A stretch of DNA of 64,000 bases, from NCBI GenBank assembly GCA_963589005.1, contig CAVAJR010000010.1, forward strand, positions 3,925 to 67,924, given 5' to 3'. A program made the translations under genes and the position numbers. The stretch is from RGIG5612 sp963589005 (lineage in GTDB: Bacteria > Bacillota > Clostridia > Lachnospirales > Lachnospiraceae). Positions 1-9,180 of the stretch are shown here, one piece after another (the stretch's first letter is position 1; each line of letters opens with the position of its first letter). The notes under the pieces were generated by a model. It was not told the origin of the DNA and did not search any database. It saw nothing but the letters and a program-made list of their open reading frames with translations.

Positions 1-2441
1 TTCATCAAGGACGTATTGCAGAAATGAAAACCGGTGAAGGCAAGACACAGACCTGTCTTCTTCCTGCATATTTAAATGCACTGACAGGCAAGGGCGTTCA
101 TATCGTAACAGTTAACGATTACCTGGCTAACCGTGATGCTGAGTGGATGGGACAGGTGCATAGGTTCTTAGGACTTACCGTAGGCTGTGTTCTTAACTCA
201 ATGGAAACCAGCGAGCGTCAGGCAGCATATAATTGCGACATTACCTATATTACCAATAATGAACTGGGATTTGACTACTTAAGGGACAACATGGTTGTTC
301 AGAAGGAAAAACAGGTACAGCGAGGACTGGTATTTGCCATCGTCGATGAGGTTGACTCTGTACTTATTGATGAGGCCAGAACGCCTCTTATTATCAGTGG
401 TCAGTCAGCCAAATCAACTAAGCTGTATGAACTGGCAGATATTTTGGCTAAACAGTTAGTCAAAGGTGAGGCCAAGGAATTATCCAAGATGGATGTAATC
501 ATGCATGAAGACATCGAGGAAACGGGTGATTTCGTTGTAAATGAGAAGGAAAAGATCGTTAACCTTACTGAAGAAGGCGTTAAGAAGGTTGAGGATTTCT
601 TCAAGATTGAGAACCTTGCAGATCCTGAAAACCTTGAGATTCAGCACCATATCATACTTGCGCTCAGAGCACACAACCTGATGTTCAGAGACCAACAATA
701 TGTTGTTAAGGATGATCAGATCCTGATCGTTGATGAATTTACCGGACGTATCATGCCGGGCAGACGTTATTCAGACGGTCTGCACCAGGCTATTGAAGCT
801 AAGGAACATGTTAAGGTTAAGAGAGAGAGCAAGACTCTGGCAACTATAACATTCCAGAATTTCTTCAACAAATACCAGAAGAAAGCGGGCATGACAGGTA
901 CTGCCAAGACAGAAGAAAACGAGTTCCAGAATATTTACGGTATGGATGTTGTGGAGATCCCTACAAACCTTCCTGTTATCCGTAAGGATCTGGAAGATGC
1001 CGTATATAAGACCAAAAAGGAAAAATATAATGCAGTTGTTAATGAAATTGTAAAGGCGCATGAAAATGGACAGCCTGTTTTGGTAGGTACGATTACAATT
1101 GAAACATCAGAGCTGCTGTCATCAATGCTTAAGAAGAGAGGCATCAAGCATAACGTACTTAATGCCAAATATCACGAGCTTGAAGCACAGATCGTTGCAG
1201 AGGCAGGACAGCACGGAGCCGTTACAATTGCAACTAACATGGCTGGTCGTGGTACCGATATTAAGCTGGATCCGGAGGCCAAGGCAGCAGGCGGTCTTAA
1301 GATCATAGGAACAGAACGTCACGAGTCCCGTCGTATTGACAACCAGCTGCGTGGACGAAGCGGACGACAGGGAGATCCGGGAGAGTCCAGATTCTATATT
1401 TCTCTGGAAGACGATCTGATGAGACTGTTCGGTTCAGAGAGACTTATGAGCATCTTCAATACATTAGGTGTTGCAGAAGGCGAAGAGATTCAGCATAAGA
1501 TGCTGTCAAATGCAATTGAAAGAGCTCAGACCAAGATTGAAAATAACAACTTCGGCATCAGAAAGAACCTGCTTGAATATGACCAAGTAATGAATGATCA
1601 GAGAGAGATCATCTATGCAGAAAGAGATCGTGTGTTAAATGGCGAATCTATGCGTAAGTCTATTCTGGAGATGATCAATGCAGATGTTCAGAGATTCGTA
1701 GGAGCAGCAATCGTAGACGATACAGCTGTTTCAGAATGGGATATGCTCTCATTTAACGAAATGTATATGCCGGTATTCCCTACATCAGGTCCTGTAGAAA
1801 TTGCAGGAACCAAGGAAGCTGAAGCAGCAGAAGAGAAGGCTAAGGCAGATGCAGCTAAGAAACAGGCAGAGATTGCTATGCAGGCATCCCTTAATCCTGA
1901 GATGGCTGCATTGCAGATCAAGGTTCTTCCTAAGCTTCCTTATCTGGTTGAGGCAAATGGCAATTACAAGAAGTCTGACTTGCTTGAGGATGTAACAAAG
2001 CACAGTATTGAACTGTATGAAACCAAAGAAAAACAATTTCCTTCAGAGGAGCAGCTGCGTGAGGTTGAGCGTGTTGTCCTGCTGAGAGTCATTGACAGAC
2101 ATTGGATGAATCACATTGATGATATGGAACAGCTCCGTCAGGGTATCGGTCTTGCAGCTTACGGACAGAAGGATCCGTTGGTTGAATATAAGATGCAGGG
2201 ATTCGGAATGTTCGATGATATGATCGCTTCGATACAGGAGGAAACAGTTAAAACAATGTTCAGCCTCAGAATCGAGCAGAAGATTGAAAGAAAACAGGTT
2301 GCACAGCCTATGGCAACCAATAAGGATGATTCGCTGGCTAAGGCTCCTAAAAAGAGAACTGACGACAAGGTATATCCAAATGATCCATGCCCATGCGGCA
2401 GCGGCAAGAAATATAAGCAGTGCTGCGGTCGTAAAGCCTGA
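1..2441 (+). CDS. secA: Preprotein translocase ATPase SecA (5' truncated by window edge)
   Basis: SecA is the cytoplasmic ATPase that pushes unfolded preproteins through SecYEG. The reading frame is already open at base 3 and reads HQGRIAEMKTGEGKTQT, the SecA Walker A region, so the N-terminus lies outside the window. The ATG at 24 is internal. Visible parts in order are the DEAD motor (Walker B region VDEVDSVLIDEARTPL), the preprotein cross-linking region, the second motor domain (TNMAGRGTDIKL, GRSGRQGDPGES), the helical scaffold (RVVLLRVIDRHWMNHIDDM), an Ala/Lys-rich insertion around visible residues 590-620, and a C-terminal SEC-C zinc motif (DPCPCGSGKKYKQCCG) that binds SecB or ribosomes in relatives. 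It is followed by a hairpin terminator and then prfB, a gene order common in Firmicutes. Confidence 0.98.
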   Translation, partial: HQGRIAEMKTGEGKTQTCLLPAYLNALTGKGVHIVTVNDYLANRDAEWMGQVHRFLGLTVGCVLNSMETSERQAAYNCDITYITNNELGFDYLRDNMVVQKEKQVQRGLVFAIVDEVDSVLIDEARTPLIISGQSAKSTKLYELADILAKQLVKGEAKELSKMDVIMHEDIEETGDFVVNEKEKIVNLTEEGVKKVEDFFKIENLADPENLEIQHHIILALRAHNLMFRDQQYVVKDDQILIVDEFTGRIMPGRRYSDGLHQAIEAKEHVKVKRESKTLATITFQNFFNKYQKKAGMTGTAKTEENEFQNIYGMDVVEIPTNLPVIRKDLEDAVYKTKKEKYNAVVNEIVKAHENGQPVLVGTITIETSELLSSMLKKRGIKHNVLNAKYHELEAQIVAEAGQHGAVTIATNMAGRGTDIKLDPEAKAAGGLKIIGTERHESRRIDNQLRGRSGRQGDPGESRFYISLEDDLMRLFGSERLMSIFNTLGVAEGEEIQHKMLSNAIERAQTKIENNNFGIRKNLLEYDQVMNDQREIIYAERDRVLNGESMRKSILEMINADVQRFVGAAIVDDTAVSEWDMLSFNEMYMPVFPTSGPVEIAGTKEAEAAEEKAKADAAKKQAEIAMQASLNPEMAALQIKVLPKLPYLVEANGNYKKSDLLEDVTKHSIELYETKEKQFPSEEQLREVERVVLLRVIDRHWMNHIDDMEQLRQGIGLAAYGQKDPLVEYKMQGFGMFDDMIASIQEETVKTMFSLRIEQKIERKQVAQPMATNKDDSLAKAPKKRTDDKVYPNDPCPCGSGKKYKQCCGRKA

Positions 2442-2460
2442 CTGAAAATACAAAACCATG

Positions 2461-2496
2461 CAGGGCAGATTTATCTGCCCTGTTGCTTTATTTTTT
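2461..2496 (+). terminator. Rho-independent terminator after secA
   Basis: A perfect 10-bp stem (CAGGGCAGAT / ATCTGCCCTG, 2-nt loop as drawn) is followed by TTGCTTTATTTTTT. It lies 19 bases past the secA stop. Confidence 0.85.
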
Positions 2497-2673
2497 AGAC
2501 AACTAAGAGTACGTATATAGTGCTTGCTATTGTGTGGCTAACCATAGTCCGCTGTAAGAATGAAGTAGGCGTGCGTAATCATGGATAATTACATTTTGCT
2601 GATGTTAATGTTATGTGTTTAGTGCAGAGTGGTTATGTGAACTCAAGCAGCGGTTATTGATCGGAGGCAATGA

Positions 2674-3783
2674 ATGGTATTATTAGACCAATATAAATAT
2701 GATCTTCAGCAGTATGCACCTCAGATGGCAGATTTAGAGAGTGCACTGGGAAGAGAAGAGAAGGAAAAACGAATTGCAGAAATCGAGGTTCATATGAATG
2801 AACCTGGATTTTGGAATGACGGTGAGAAATCCGGAACTCTCATGAAGGAGATGAAGCTCCTTAAGGAAGAACTTAATAATTATGATGAGCTGAAGGGTCA
2901 GTTTGAAGATCTCGGAACCCTTATAGATATGGCTATTGAGGAAAAGGACGATGATCTGACAGAGGAGATTGAAACTGAATATGCTGCATTTGTAAGCAAT
3001 ATAGAAGCATATAAGATCTCGACGTTGTTGTCGGGAGAATTTGACCATATGGACGCGATATTGACTCTTCATGCAGGTGCAGGCGGAACAGAGAGCTGTG
3101 ACTGGGCAGGTATGTTATACAGAATGTATACTCGCTGGGCTGACAGACATAAATATTCAGTAGAGGTTCTGGATTATCTTGACGGTGAGGAGGCAGGCAT
3201 TAAGTCGGTAACTATACAGGTGTCAGGTCCTAATGCATATGGATATCTGAAATCTGAGAAGGGTGTTCACCGTTTGGTAAGGATCTCGCCATTTAATGCT
3301 GCAGGCAAGAGACAGACATCATTTGTAAGCTGCGATGTAATGCCGGATATTGAGGAAAATCTGGATGTAGAGGTAGCAGATGAGGATATCAGAATAGATA
3401 CATATCGTTCATCAGGCGCCGGCGGCCAGCATATCAACAAGACCTCATCGGCCATCAGAATCACACATATACCAACAGGTATTGTAGTTCAGTGTCAGAA
3501 TGAGCGCAGCCAGTTCCAGAACAAGGACAAGGCCATGCAGATGTTGAAGGCCAAACTCTATCTTCTTAAGAAGGAAGAACAGGCCAAAAGTTTGGCAGAT
3601 ATCAGAGGAGATGTTACAGACATTGCCTGGGGCAACCAGATTCGTTCATATGTAATGCAGCCGTATACTATGGTCAAGGATCACAGAACCAACTGTGAAG
3701 TTGGCAATGTAGGCGCAGTATTAGATGGTGATATTGATGTATTTATGAACGAGTACCTTAAGTATATTAATAACAAGAATTAA
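2674..3783 (+). CDS. prfB: Peptide chain release factor 2
   Basis: RF2 reads UGA and UAA stop codons and releases the finished peptide. At 369 aa it has normal RF2 length. The stop-recognition tripeptide SPF is in RISPFNAAG near residue 205, and the peptidyl-tRNA hydrolysis motif GGQ is in SSGAGGQHINKT near residue 250, so this is RF2 rather than RF1. The ATG at 2674 has GGAGG at 2663-2667. Many bacterial prfB genes need a +1 frameshift at an in-frame UGA near codon 25. Here the N-terminal domain (LESALGREEKEKRIAEIE) runs straight through with no in-frame UGA, so that autoregulatory frameshift is absent. Confidence 0.97.
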   Translation: MVLLDQYKYDLQQYAPQMADLESALGREEKEKRIAEIEVHMNEPGFWNDGEKSGTLMKEMKLLKEELNNYDELKGQFEDLGTLIDMAIEEKDDDLTEEIETEYAAFVSNIEAYKISTLLSGEFDHMDAILTLHAGAGGTESCDWAGMLYRMYTRWADRHKYSVEVLDYLDGEEAGIKSVTIQVSGPNAYGYLKSEKGVHRLVRISPFNAAGKRQTSFVSCDVMPDIEENLDVEVADEDIRIDTYRSSGAGGQHINKTSSAIRITHIPTGIVVQCQNERSQFQNKDKAMQMLKAKLYLLKKEEQAKSLADIRGDVTDIAWGNQIRSYVMQPYTMVKDHRTNCEVGNVGAVLDGDIDVFMNEYLKYINNKN

Positions 3784-4015
3784 TATGCTGATAAGCCAGG
3801 CGGTTTTCAAGACGGAGCGAGACATAATTGCGGAAATATTAATGTGAGCTTTTCAAAAAGTTACACTAAGCGCCATCAGGTGTTTTAAAACGTCATTATT
3901 TCAGGCAGCAGGAATGAAAAAAGCCAGCTGAAATACCGTGATTGAATAATGGCAGGAAATGTAATAGCATTAGGAAAACACGGAAACAGACAAAAGGATA
4001 GGAGCAGGGAAAGTT

Positions 4016-5194
4016 ATGATAAATGTAGCAGTTTTAGGATATGGAACGATAGGTTCAGGTGTTGTAGAGGTTCTTGCTAAGAATAAAGATATTGTAGCAG
4101 AGCACGCCGGAGAGGAGATCAAGGTATCTCATGTGCTTGATCTGAGGGATTTCCCGGGAAGTCCTATTGAGAGAATATTGACCCATGATTTCAATGATAT
4201 TGCAAATGATGATGCAGTAGATATTGTTGTTGAAGTAATGGGAGGAACAGGTGCGGCATATAAATTCGTTAAGGCATCACTTGAGGCAGGAAAAAGTGTT
4301 GTAACTTCAAATAAAGCATTAGTTGCGGCATATGGTCCGGAGCTGATTCAGCTGGCAGCTGACAACAATGTTAATTTCATGTTTGAGGCTTCAGTTGGCG
4401 GAGGTATTCCGATCATAAGACCGCTTACCAAAAGTCTTACAGCTGATGAAATTCTTGAGATTACAGGTATCCTGAACGGCACAACGAATTTCATCCTGAC
4501 GAAGATGTATAACGAAGGAAGTGCATTTGCACCGACTCTTAAGGAGGCGCAGCAGTTAGGATATGCGGAGGCGGACCCTACAGCAGATATTGAAGGACAT
4601 GATCCATGCAGAAAGATTGCAATTCTTACAGCTCTTGCAAATGGTCAGTTTGTGGATTTTGAAGATATCAAATGCACCGGAATAACCAAGATTACAGCTG
4701 TAGATATTGCATTTGCCAAGGCGCTGAATAAGAAAATCAAGCTGTTCGGAACAAGCTTCAAGCAAAATGGCAAGATTTATGCAGAGGTGGCACCTGCGAT
4801 GATCGGTTCAGAGCATCCGCTGTTCGCAGTTGATGATGTTATGAATGCAATTCTTGTTAAGGGCAATATGTTAGGTGATGTTATGTTTTATGGTGCAGGG
4901 GCAGGCTCACTTCCGACGGCATCTGCAGTTGTATCTGACATAATCGTTGAAGCAAGACATCTGGATGAAAATATTCCGGTCAAGATGCTTCCTGAGAAAA
5001 TGAAACTGGGAGATATATCGGAGGCAACCTCTAAATATTACATAAGAATGCTGAAGGGTGAGACGCCGTCATTTGCAGTAGAACAGGAGATAACAATAGA
5101 CGAATATCCTGAATACAGGGCATATCTTACAGGTGAGATGACCGGAGAACAGGCTGCAAATGTTAAGGCTGAGATGATAATTAAGTTGAAATAA
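4016..5194 (+). CDS. hom: Homoserine dehydrogenase, short C-terminus
   Basis: The enzyme reduces aspartate semialdehyde to homoserine with NAD(P)H on the route to threonine and methionine. The N-terminal Rossmann motif is GYGTIGSGVVEVL (residues 8-20). The catalytic domain carries TSNKALVAAYG, NGTTNFILTKM and GYAEADPTADIEGHDPCRK. The usual C-terminal ACT domain begins around SKYYIRMLKG but ends after about 50 residues. The 392-aa product is therefore shorter than typical single-domain-plus-ACT enzymes (about 430 aa), and allosteric threonine inhibition may be altered. It stands alone, with 232 bases upstream in which no riboswitch was recognised. AGGAGCAGGG precedes the ATG. Confidence 0.95.
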   Translation: MINVAVLGYGTIGSGVVEVLAKNKDIVAEHAGEEIKVSHVLDLRDFPGSPIERILTHDFNDIANDDAVDIVVEVMGGTGAAYKFVKASLEAGKSVVTSNKALVAAYGPELIQLAADNNVNFMFEASVGGGIPIIRPLTKSLTADEILEITGILNGTTNFILTKMYNEGSAFAPTLKEAQQLGYAEADPTADIEGHDPCRKIAILTALANGQFVDFEDIKCTGITKITAVDIAFAKALNKKIKLFGTSFKQNGKIYAEVAPAMIGSEHPLFAVDDVMNAILVKGNMLGDVMFYGAGAGSLPTASAVVSDIIVEARHLDENIPVKMLPEKMKLGDISEATSKYYIRMLKGETPSFAVEQEITIDEYPEYRAYLTGEMTGEQAANVKAEMIIKLK

Positions 5195-5240
5195 ATGCAT
5201 TTGTCTGCCTAAGGCAGGCATAGATCATACGGAGGCTGAT

Positions 5241-5669
5241 ATGACTTACGAGTCACAGGGCGAGAAGGATACCTTCTCGTTGGGATTTAAAATGGGACAG
5301 TGCGCATCACCGGGTGATGTGTATTGTCTGGATGGTGATCTGGGTGTAGGAAAGACAGTATTTACGGCGGGATTCGCACAGGGTCTCGCCATTCGCACGC
5401 CTATATGTTCCCCTACATTTACAATACTTCAGGTATATGAGGAAGGCAGACTTCCTCTGTATCATTTTGATGTTTACAGGATCGCAGATGTAAGTGAGAT
5501 GGAGGAGATAGGATTTGACGAATATGCATTTGGTGAGGGAGTATGCCTTATTGAGTGGGGAAGTCAGATCGAGGAGATCCTTCCAAAGGGAACCATACAT
5601 GTTAAGATCGAGAAGGATCTGGCGAGAGGTTTTGACTACAGGCTGATCACTGTAGATGATAGAAAATGA
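5241..5669 (+). CDS. tsaE: tRNA t6A biosynthesis ATPase TsaE
   Basis: TsaE is the small P-loop ATPase that resets the TsaB-TsaD complex during N6-threonylcarbamoyladenosine (t6A37) formation on ANN-decoding tRNAs. At 142 aa it has family length. Walker A is GDLGVGKTVF (about residues 33-42), followed by the TsaE signatures SPTFTILQVYE, LYHFDVYRI and a C-terminal LIEWGSQI. GGAGG at 5231-5235 sits before the ATG. It leads a run of t6A genes (tsaE, tsaB, rimI, then RNase Z, then tsaD), but a 132-base spacer with a repeat separates it from tsaB. Confidence 0.95.
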   Translation: MTYESQGEKDTFSLGFKMGQCASPGDVYCLDGDLGVGKTVFTAGFAQGLAIRTPICSPTFTILQVYEEGRLPLYHFDVYRIADVSEMEEIGFDEYAFGEGVCLIEWGSQIEEILPKGTIHVKIEKDLARGFDYRLITVDDRK

Positions 5670-5693
5670 CAAGAAGCAGATTGCGCGTTGGAA

Positions 5694-5743
5694 CAGCGAA
5701 GGCGTTTTCGAGCAGTGACTGTACACCGAGGTTCACGACACGC
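5694..5743 (+). repeat. Dispersed intergenic repeat, copy A
   Basis: About 50 bases between tsaE and tsaB that recur as a reverse complement at 7100-7148. The aligned pair differs at about 10 positions, and every difference I counted is a transition (A/G or C/T). Shared cores include GGCGTTT, AGCAGT, ACTG and CCGAG. No open reading frame or known element is recognised. Confidence 0.6.
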
Positions 5744-5801
5744 AGTAATAGGAATACATTCAAAGGAATACTACGTGTATTTGATGTAGTAGGAGGACAG
5801 A

Positions 5802-6536
5802 ATGAAGATTTTAGCAATTGAAAGCTCAGGTGCACAGGCATCTGCTGCAATACTTCAGGATGGCAAGGTTTTGGCATATGAAGAGGGACCATTTAAGGTC
5901 ACTCATTCAGAGACATTGATGCCGCTTGTAGCAAGAACATTTGCCGTTGCGGGAATAAGAAAAGAAGATATAGATGCGATCGCTGTAAGCGGAGGTCCGG
6001 GTTCATTTACGGGTCTTAGGATTGGCAGCGCGACTGCCAAAGGCTTGGGAATGGCTCTTCATAAACCGTTGATCCATGTGCCTACACTTCATGCAATGGC
6101 TTATAATTTCCTGGGCAGCGGAAATATTATAGTTCCGATTATGGATGCAAGAAGAGATCAGGTGTATACAGGCGTATTCACATTTGCGGTCCGTCCTGAT
6201 CAGATGATAGATTTTTCAATATTCAATGACAGCTCAGCCATGAGCATTACAGAGCTGATGGAATATCTGAATGACCTTACCGGTCTTGACGGCAATCCGC
6301 CGCTGGTAGTATTCCTGGGCGACGGCGTAGAAAAATATGAACAGACTATAGACGAACTGGCTGATTTTAATTATGCATTAGCTCCGGATGAGTTGAATCT
6401 TCAGAGAGCAGATTCTGTAGGACTTGTGGGAATGATCTATTATTTTGAGGGACTGGTAACAGATCCTGATGAGGAGGCACCGGATTATCTGAGACTGAGC
6501 CAGGCCGAAAGAGAAGCTAAGGAAAAGAATAAATAA
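5802..6536 (+). CDS. tsaB: tRNA t6A biosynthesis protein TsaB
   Basis: TsaB is the catalytically inactive ASKHA-fold partner of TsaD needed for t6A synthesis. The 244-aa product starts MKILAIESSGAQASAAIL, the ASKHA phosphate-1 loop, and has VSGGPGSFTGLRIGSATAKGLGMAL near residues 64-86, diagnostic for TsaB. Its C-terminus (EAPDYLRLSQAEREAKEK) is typical. AGGAGG at 5791-5796 fits the ATG. Its stop overlaps the rimI start by one base (TAATG), so the two are translationally coupled. Confidence 0.95.
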   Translation: MKILAIESSGAQASAAILQDGKVLAYEEGPFKVTHSETLMPLVARTFAVAGIRKEDIDAIAVSGGPGSFTGLRIGSATAKGLGMALHKPLIHVPTLHAMAYNFLGSGNIIVPIMDARRDQVYTGVFTFAVRPDQMIDFSIFNDSSAMSITELMEYLNDLTGLDGNPPLVVFLGDGVEKYEQTIDELADFNYALAPDELNLQRADSVGLVGMIYYFEGLVTDPDEEAPDYLRLSQAEREAKEKNK

Positions 6537-7066
6537 TGGAGATAAAATATTTCAGATTAGCTTATGACGATATAGAGCAGATCTCTAAAATGGAATCCAG
6601 ATTCTTCTCAGCGCCCTGGTCGGAGGCAAGCATAGGACACTATGCAGAAGCCGGGAATACAATATTTGTTGTTGCAAGAAATGATGAACCTTATGTATCT
6701 GACTTGATGGGAACTCAATCGGCGGTAAGTGATTCAGAATGTTCGGGCAGCAGGCAGGAAGAGCTGCCAAGAAGAGTCGTGGGATATGCAGCAGTATTGT
6801 GCGCAGCTGACGAGGGTAATCTGGTAAGCATAGCTGTGGAAGAAGATTGCCGCCAGATGGGAATTGCTACAGAACTCCTGGATATTGCTTACGATATGGC
6901 ACTTGAACGGGGCGTAACTTCAATAAACCTCGAGGTTAGAGAAAGCAATATGTCGGCGATCTCAATGTATGAGAAGGAAGGATTCGAAAGGGTTGGTAAG
7001 AGACCTAATTTCTATCGTAATCCCACGGAGGATGCGCTGCTGTATATTAAGAAGATTGCAGAATAG
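6536..7066 (+). CDS. rimI: Ribosomal protein S18 alanine N-acetyltransferase-like GNAT enzyme
   Basis: A GNAT-fold acetyltransferase of the RimI family, which acetylates the N-terminus of S18 and usually travels with t6A genes. The acetyl-CoA loop VEEDCRQMGIATELLDIA (about residues 101-118) matches the R/Q-x-x-G-x-G/A pattern. NLEVRESNMSAISMYEKEGFERVGKRPNFY is the classic RimI C-terminal motif. At 176 aa it is longer than usual because of a Ser/Glu-rich insertion around residues 53-78. It starts inside the tsaB stop codon. No separate ribosome site is obvious, so expression probably depends on coupling. Confidence 0.9.
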   Translation: MEIKYFRLAYDDIEQISKMESRFFSAPWSEASIGHYAEAGNTIFVVARNDEPYVSDLMGTQSAVSDSECSGSRQEELPRRVVGYAAVLCAADEGNLVSIAVEEDCRQMGIATELLDIAYDMALERGVTSINLEVRESNMSAISMYEKEGFERVGKRPNFYRNPTEDALLYIKKIAE

Positions 7067-7099
7067 AAGTCAGTTGTTACTAATAAAAAGTTGAGGATA

Positions 7100-7148
7100 C
7101 GCGCCGTGGATCTCGGCGTGCAGTTACTGCTTGGAAACGCCTTCACTG
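7100..7148 (-). repeat. Dispersed intergenic repeat, copy B (inverted)
   Basis: Reverse-complement partner of the repeat at 5694-5743, here between rimI and RNase Z. The two copies face each other across tsaB-rimI as an inverted pair about 1.36 kb apart. Confidence 0.6.
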
Positions 7149-7234
7149 ATTGTTTTCTCGCAGTGGCTATGTCATCCCGGCGAGTTAGCAGACTGACCAA
7201 ATTTTCAAACTAATGAAATGCGAAAGGATAAGAA

Positions 7235-8146
7235 ATGCTTGATATCTGTCTTCTGGGATCAGGAGGGATGATGCCGCTGCCACGCAGGCATCTGACAGCC
7301 ATGATGGCCAGATACAATGGATCGAATATATTGATAGATTGCGGCGAGGCTACTCAGATCGCAATCAAGGAACAGGGATGGACTTTTAAACCTATAGACC
7401 TTATATGCATTACTCATTTTCATGGGGATCATATAGGAGGGCTTCCGGGACTTCTGCTTACGATGGGTAATGCTGATCGACGGGAACCCCTTAACATAAT
7501 AGGACCTAAGGGACTTAAGCGAGTATGCGAATGTCTGAGAGTCATTGCACCGGAGCTTCCGTTCGACATTAATTATATGGAAATAGAAGACGATGAGCAG
7601 AGCTTCTGGTTTCCTGAGTTCAGGATTGAAGCCTTCAAGGTAAAACATCGCGTAACCTGCTATGGCTATAGTTTGATCATAGACAGGGCTGGCCGATTCG
7701 ACGTTGAAAGAGCCAAGGCACTTCCGATACCTATCAGGATGTGGAGCAAATTGCAAAATGGCGAGACTATAGAATATGAAGGAAATATTTACACACCTGA
7801 TATGGTAATGGGCAGTGCAAGAAAGGGCTTAAAGGTTACTTATTGCACAGATACAAGGCCGCTGGATATTATTGCAGAAAAGGCCAAGGGGGCTGACCTG
7901 TTCATTTGCGAGGGTATGTATGGAGATAAGGATAAGCAGGAGGATGCAGAAAAGAAACGCCACATGACATTTTATGAGGCGGCTGCACTTGGAGCCAAGG
8001 CGCAGCCTGAGAGAATGTGGCTTACCCATTACAGCCCTTCGCTTATCAAGCCTGCCGAGTATATGGATGAGGTTCATAAGATATTTGACAGAGTAGAACC
8101 GGGCAAGGATCTGAAAAGTATTACTTTGAATTTTGAAGAAGACTAA
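7235..8146 (+). CDS. rnz: Ribonuclease Z (tRNA 3' endonuclease), metallo-beta-lactamase fold
   Basis: RNase Z cuts the 3' trailer of tRNA precursors, mainly those lacking an encoded CCA. The 303-aa protein starts MLDICLLGSGGMMPLPRRHLTA and carries the di-zinc motif THFHGDHIGGLPGL near residues 60-73. Further metal ligands are in TYCTDTRP and in the late histidine of MWLTHYSPS, as in short-form RNase Z. The tRNA-Ser gene 2 kb downstream lacks an encoded CCA, consistent with a need for this enzyme. It sits between rimI and tsaD, with tsaD only 14 bases downstream. Confidence 0.9.
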   Translation: MLDICLLGSGGMMPLPRRHLTAMMARYNGSNILIDCGEATQIAIKEQGWTFKPIDLICITHFHGDHIGGLPGLLLTMGNADRREPLNIIGPKGLKRVCECLRVIAPELPFDINYMEIEDDEQSFWFPEFRIEAFKVKHRVTCYGYSLIIDRAGRFDVERAKALPIPIRMWSKLQNGETIEYEGNIYTPDMVMGSARKGLKVTYCTDTRPLDIIAEKAKGADLFICEGMYGDKDKQEDAEKKRHMTFYEAAALGAKAQPERMWLTHYSPSLIKPAEYMDEVHKIFDRVEPGKDLKSITLNFEED

Positions 8147-8160
8147 ATAAAGGCAAAGTT

Positions 8161-9180
8161 ATGAAAGATATAGTTATATTAGGAATTGAATCAAGCTGCG
8201 ATGAGACGGCTGCTGCAGTTTCTGTAAATGGAACAAATATTTTAAGCAATGTTATTTATTCACAGATAGACCTGCATACCTTATATGGCGGAGTTGTGCC
8301 TGAGATTGCATCAAGAATGCATATTGCTAAGATAAATCAGGTTATCAAGAAAGCTTTAGCAGATGCAGGCAAGACATTGGACGATTTGGATGCCATTGCT
8401 GTTACATACGGACCGGGACTTGTTGGTGCGCTGCTTGTAGGCGTATCAACGGCCAAGGCAATTGCCTGGGCTAAGGACAAGGATCTTGTGGCAGTCAATC
8501 ACATTAAGGGACATGTATGCGCCAATTACATAGAACATCCCGACCTTAAGCCGCCGTTTTTGTGTCTGGTGGCATCAGGCGGACATACTCATCTGGTAAA
8601 GGCAACTGATTATACTACTTATGATATCATCGGACGCACCCGTGATGACGCGGCAGGCGAGGCCTATGATAAGATCGCAAGAGCAATAGGATTGGGATAT
8701 CCGGGCGGACCTAAGGTGGAAAAGGCAGCAAGAAACGGAGATCCGGAGGCATTTGCGTTTCCTAGGGCTAAAATTGTTGATAATCCGTATGATTTCAGCT
8801 TTTCCGGAGTAAAGAGTGCTGTACTTAATACCATCAATTCGTATCAAATGAAGGGCATGGAGATCACAGAACAGTTTCAGGCTGATGTGGCAGCCTCCTT
8901 CCAGGCGGCAGTTATTGATTCCCTGAGGGAACGGGTATTGATGGCTATAGATGAGTTTGGAATTAAGGACTTTGCAATGGCGGGAGGAGTTGCCTCTAAC
9001 CAAGCCTTAAGAGGAGCCCTTAAAGAAGCCTGCGAGAATGTAGGCGTTAATTTCTCATGTCCGTCACCTATATTCTGCACAGATAATGCAGCCATGATTG
9101 CGGTGGCAGGATATTATGAATATATAAACGGACATACAGCTGGGCTGGATCTTAATGCTGTGCCGGGACTTAAGTTATGA
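8161..9180 (+). CDS. tsaD: tRNA N6-adenosine threonylcarbamoyltransferase
   Basis: TsaD transfers the threonylcarbamoyl group to A37 of tRNAs. The 339-aa ASKHA protein starts ILGIESSCDETAAAVSVNG. It has the Fe/Zn-binding HxxxH pair in VNHIKGHVCANY (about residues 111-122), VASGGHTHLV, and the conserved GGPKVEKAARNG and FSFSGVKSAV motifs. AMAGGVASNQALRGAL and CTDNAAMIA complete the nucleotide site. Its last four bases overlap the start of ispD (ATGA). Confidence 0.97.
   Translation: MKDIVILGIESSCDETAAAVSVNGTNILSNVIYSQIDLHTLYGGVVPEIASRMHIAKINQVIKKALADAGKTLDDLDAIAVTYGPGLVGALLVGVSTAKAIAWAKDKDLVAVNHIKGHVCANYIEHPDLKPPFLCLVASGGHTHLVKATDYTTYDIIGRTRDDAAGEAYDKIARAIGLGYPGGPKVEKAARNGDPEAFAFPRAKIVDNPYDFSFSGVKSAVLNTINSYQMKGMEITEQFQADVAASFQAAVIDSLRERVLMAIDEFGIKDFAMAGGVASNQALRGALKEACENVGVNFSCPSPIFCTDNAAMIAVAGYYEYINGHTAGLDLNAVPGLKL

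Noticed and set aside
2043..2459. 138-codon open frame antisense to the secA 3' end
   Set aside because: It mirrors secA codons, has no family resemblance and starts inside the secA terminator region.
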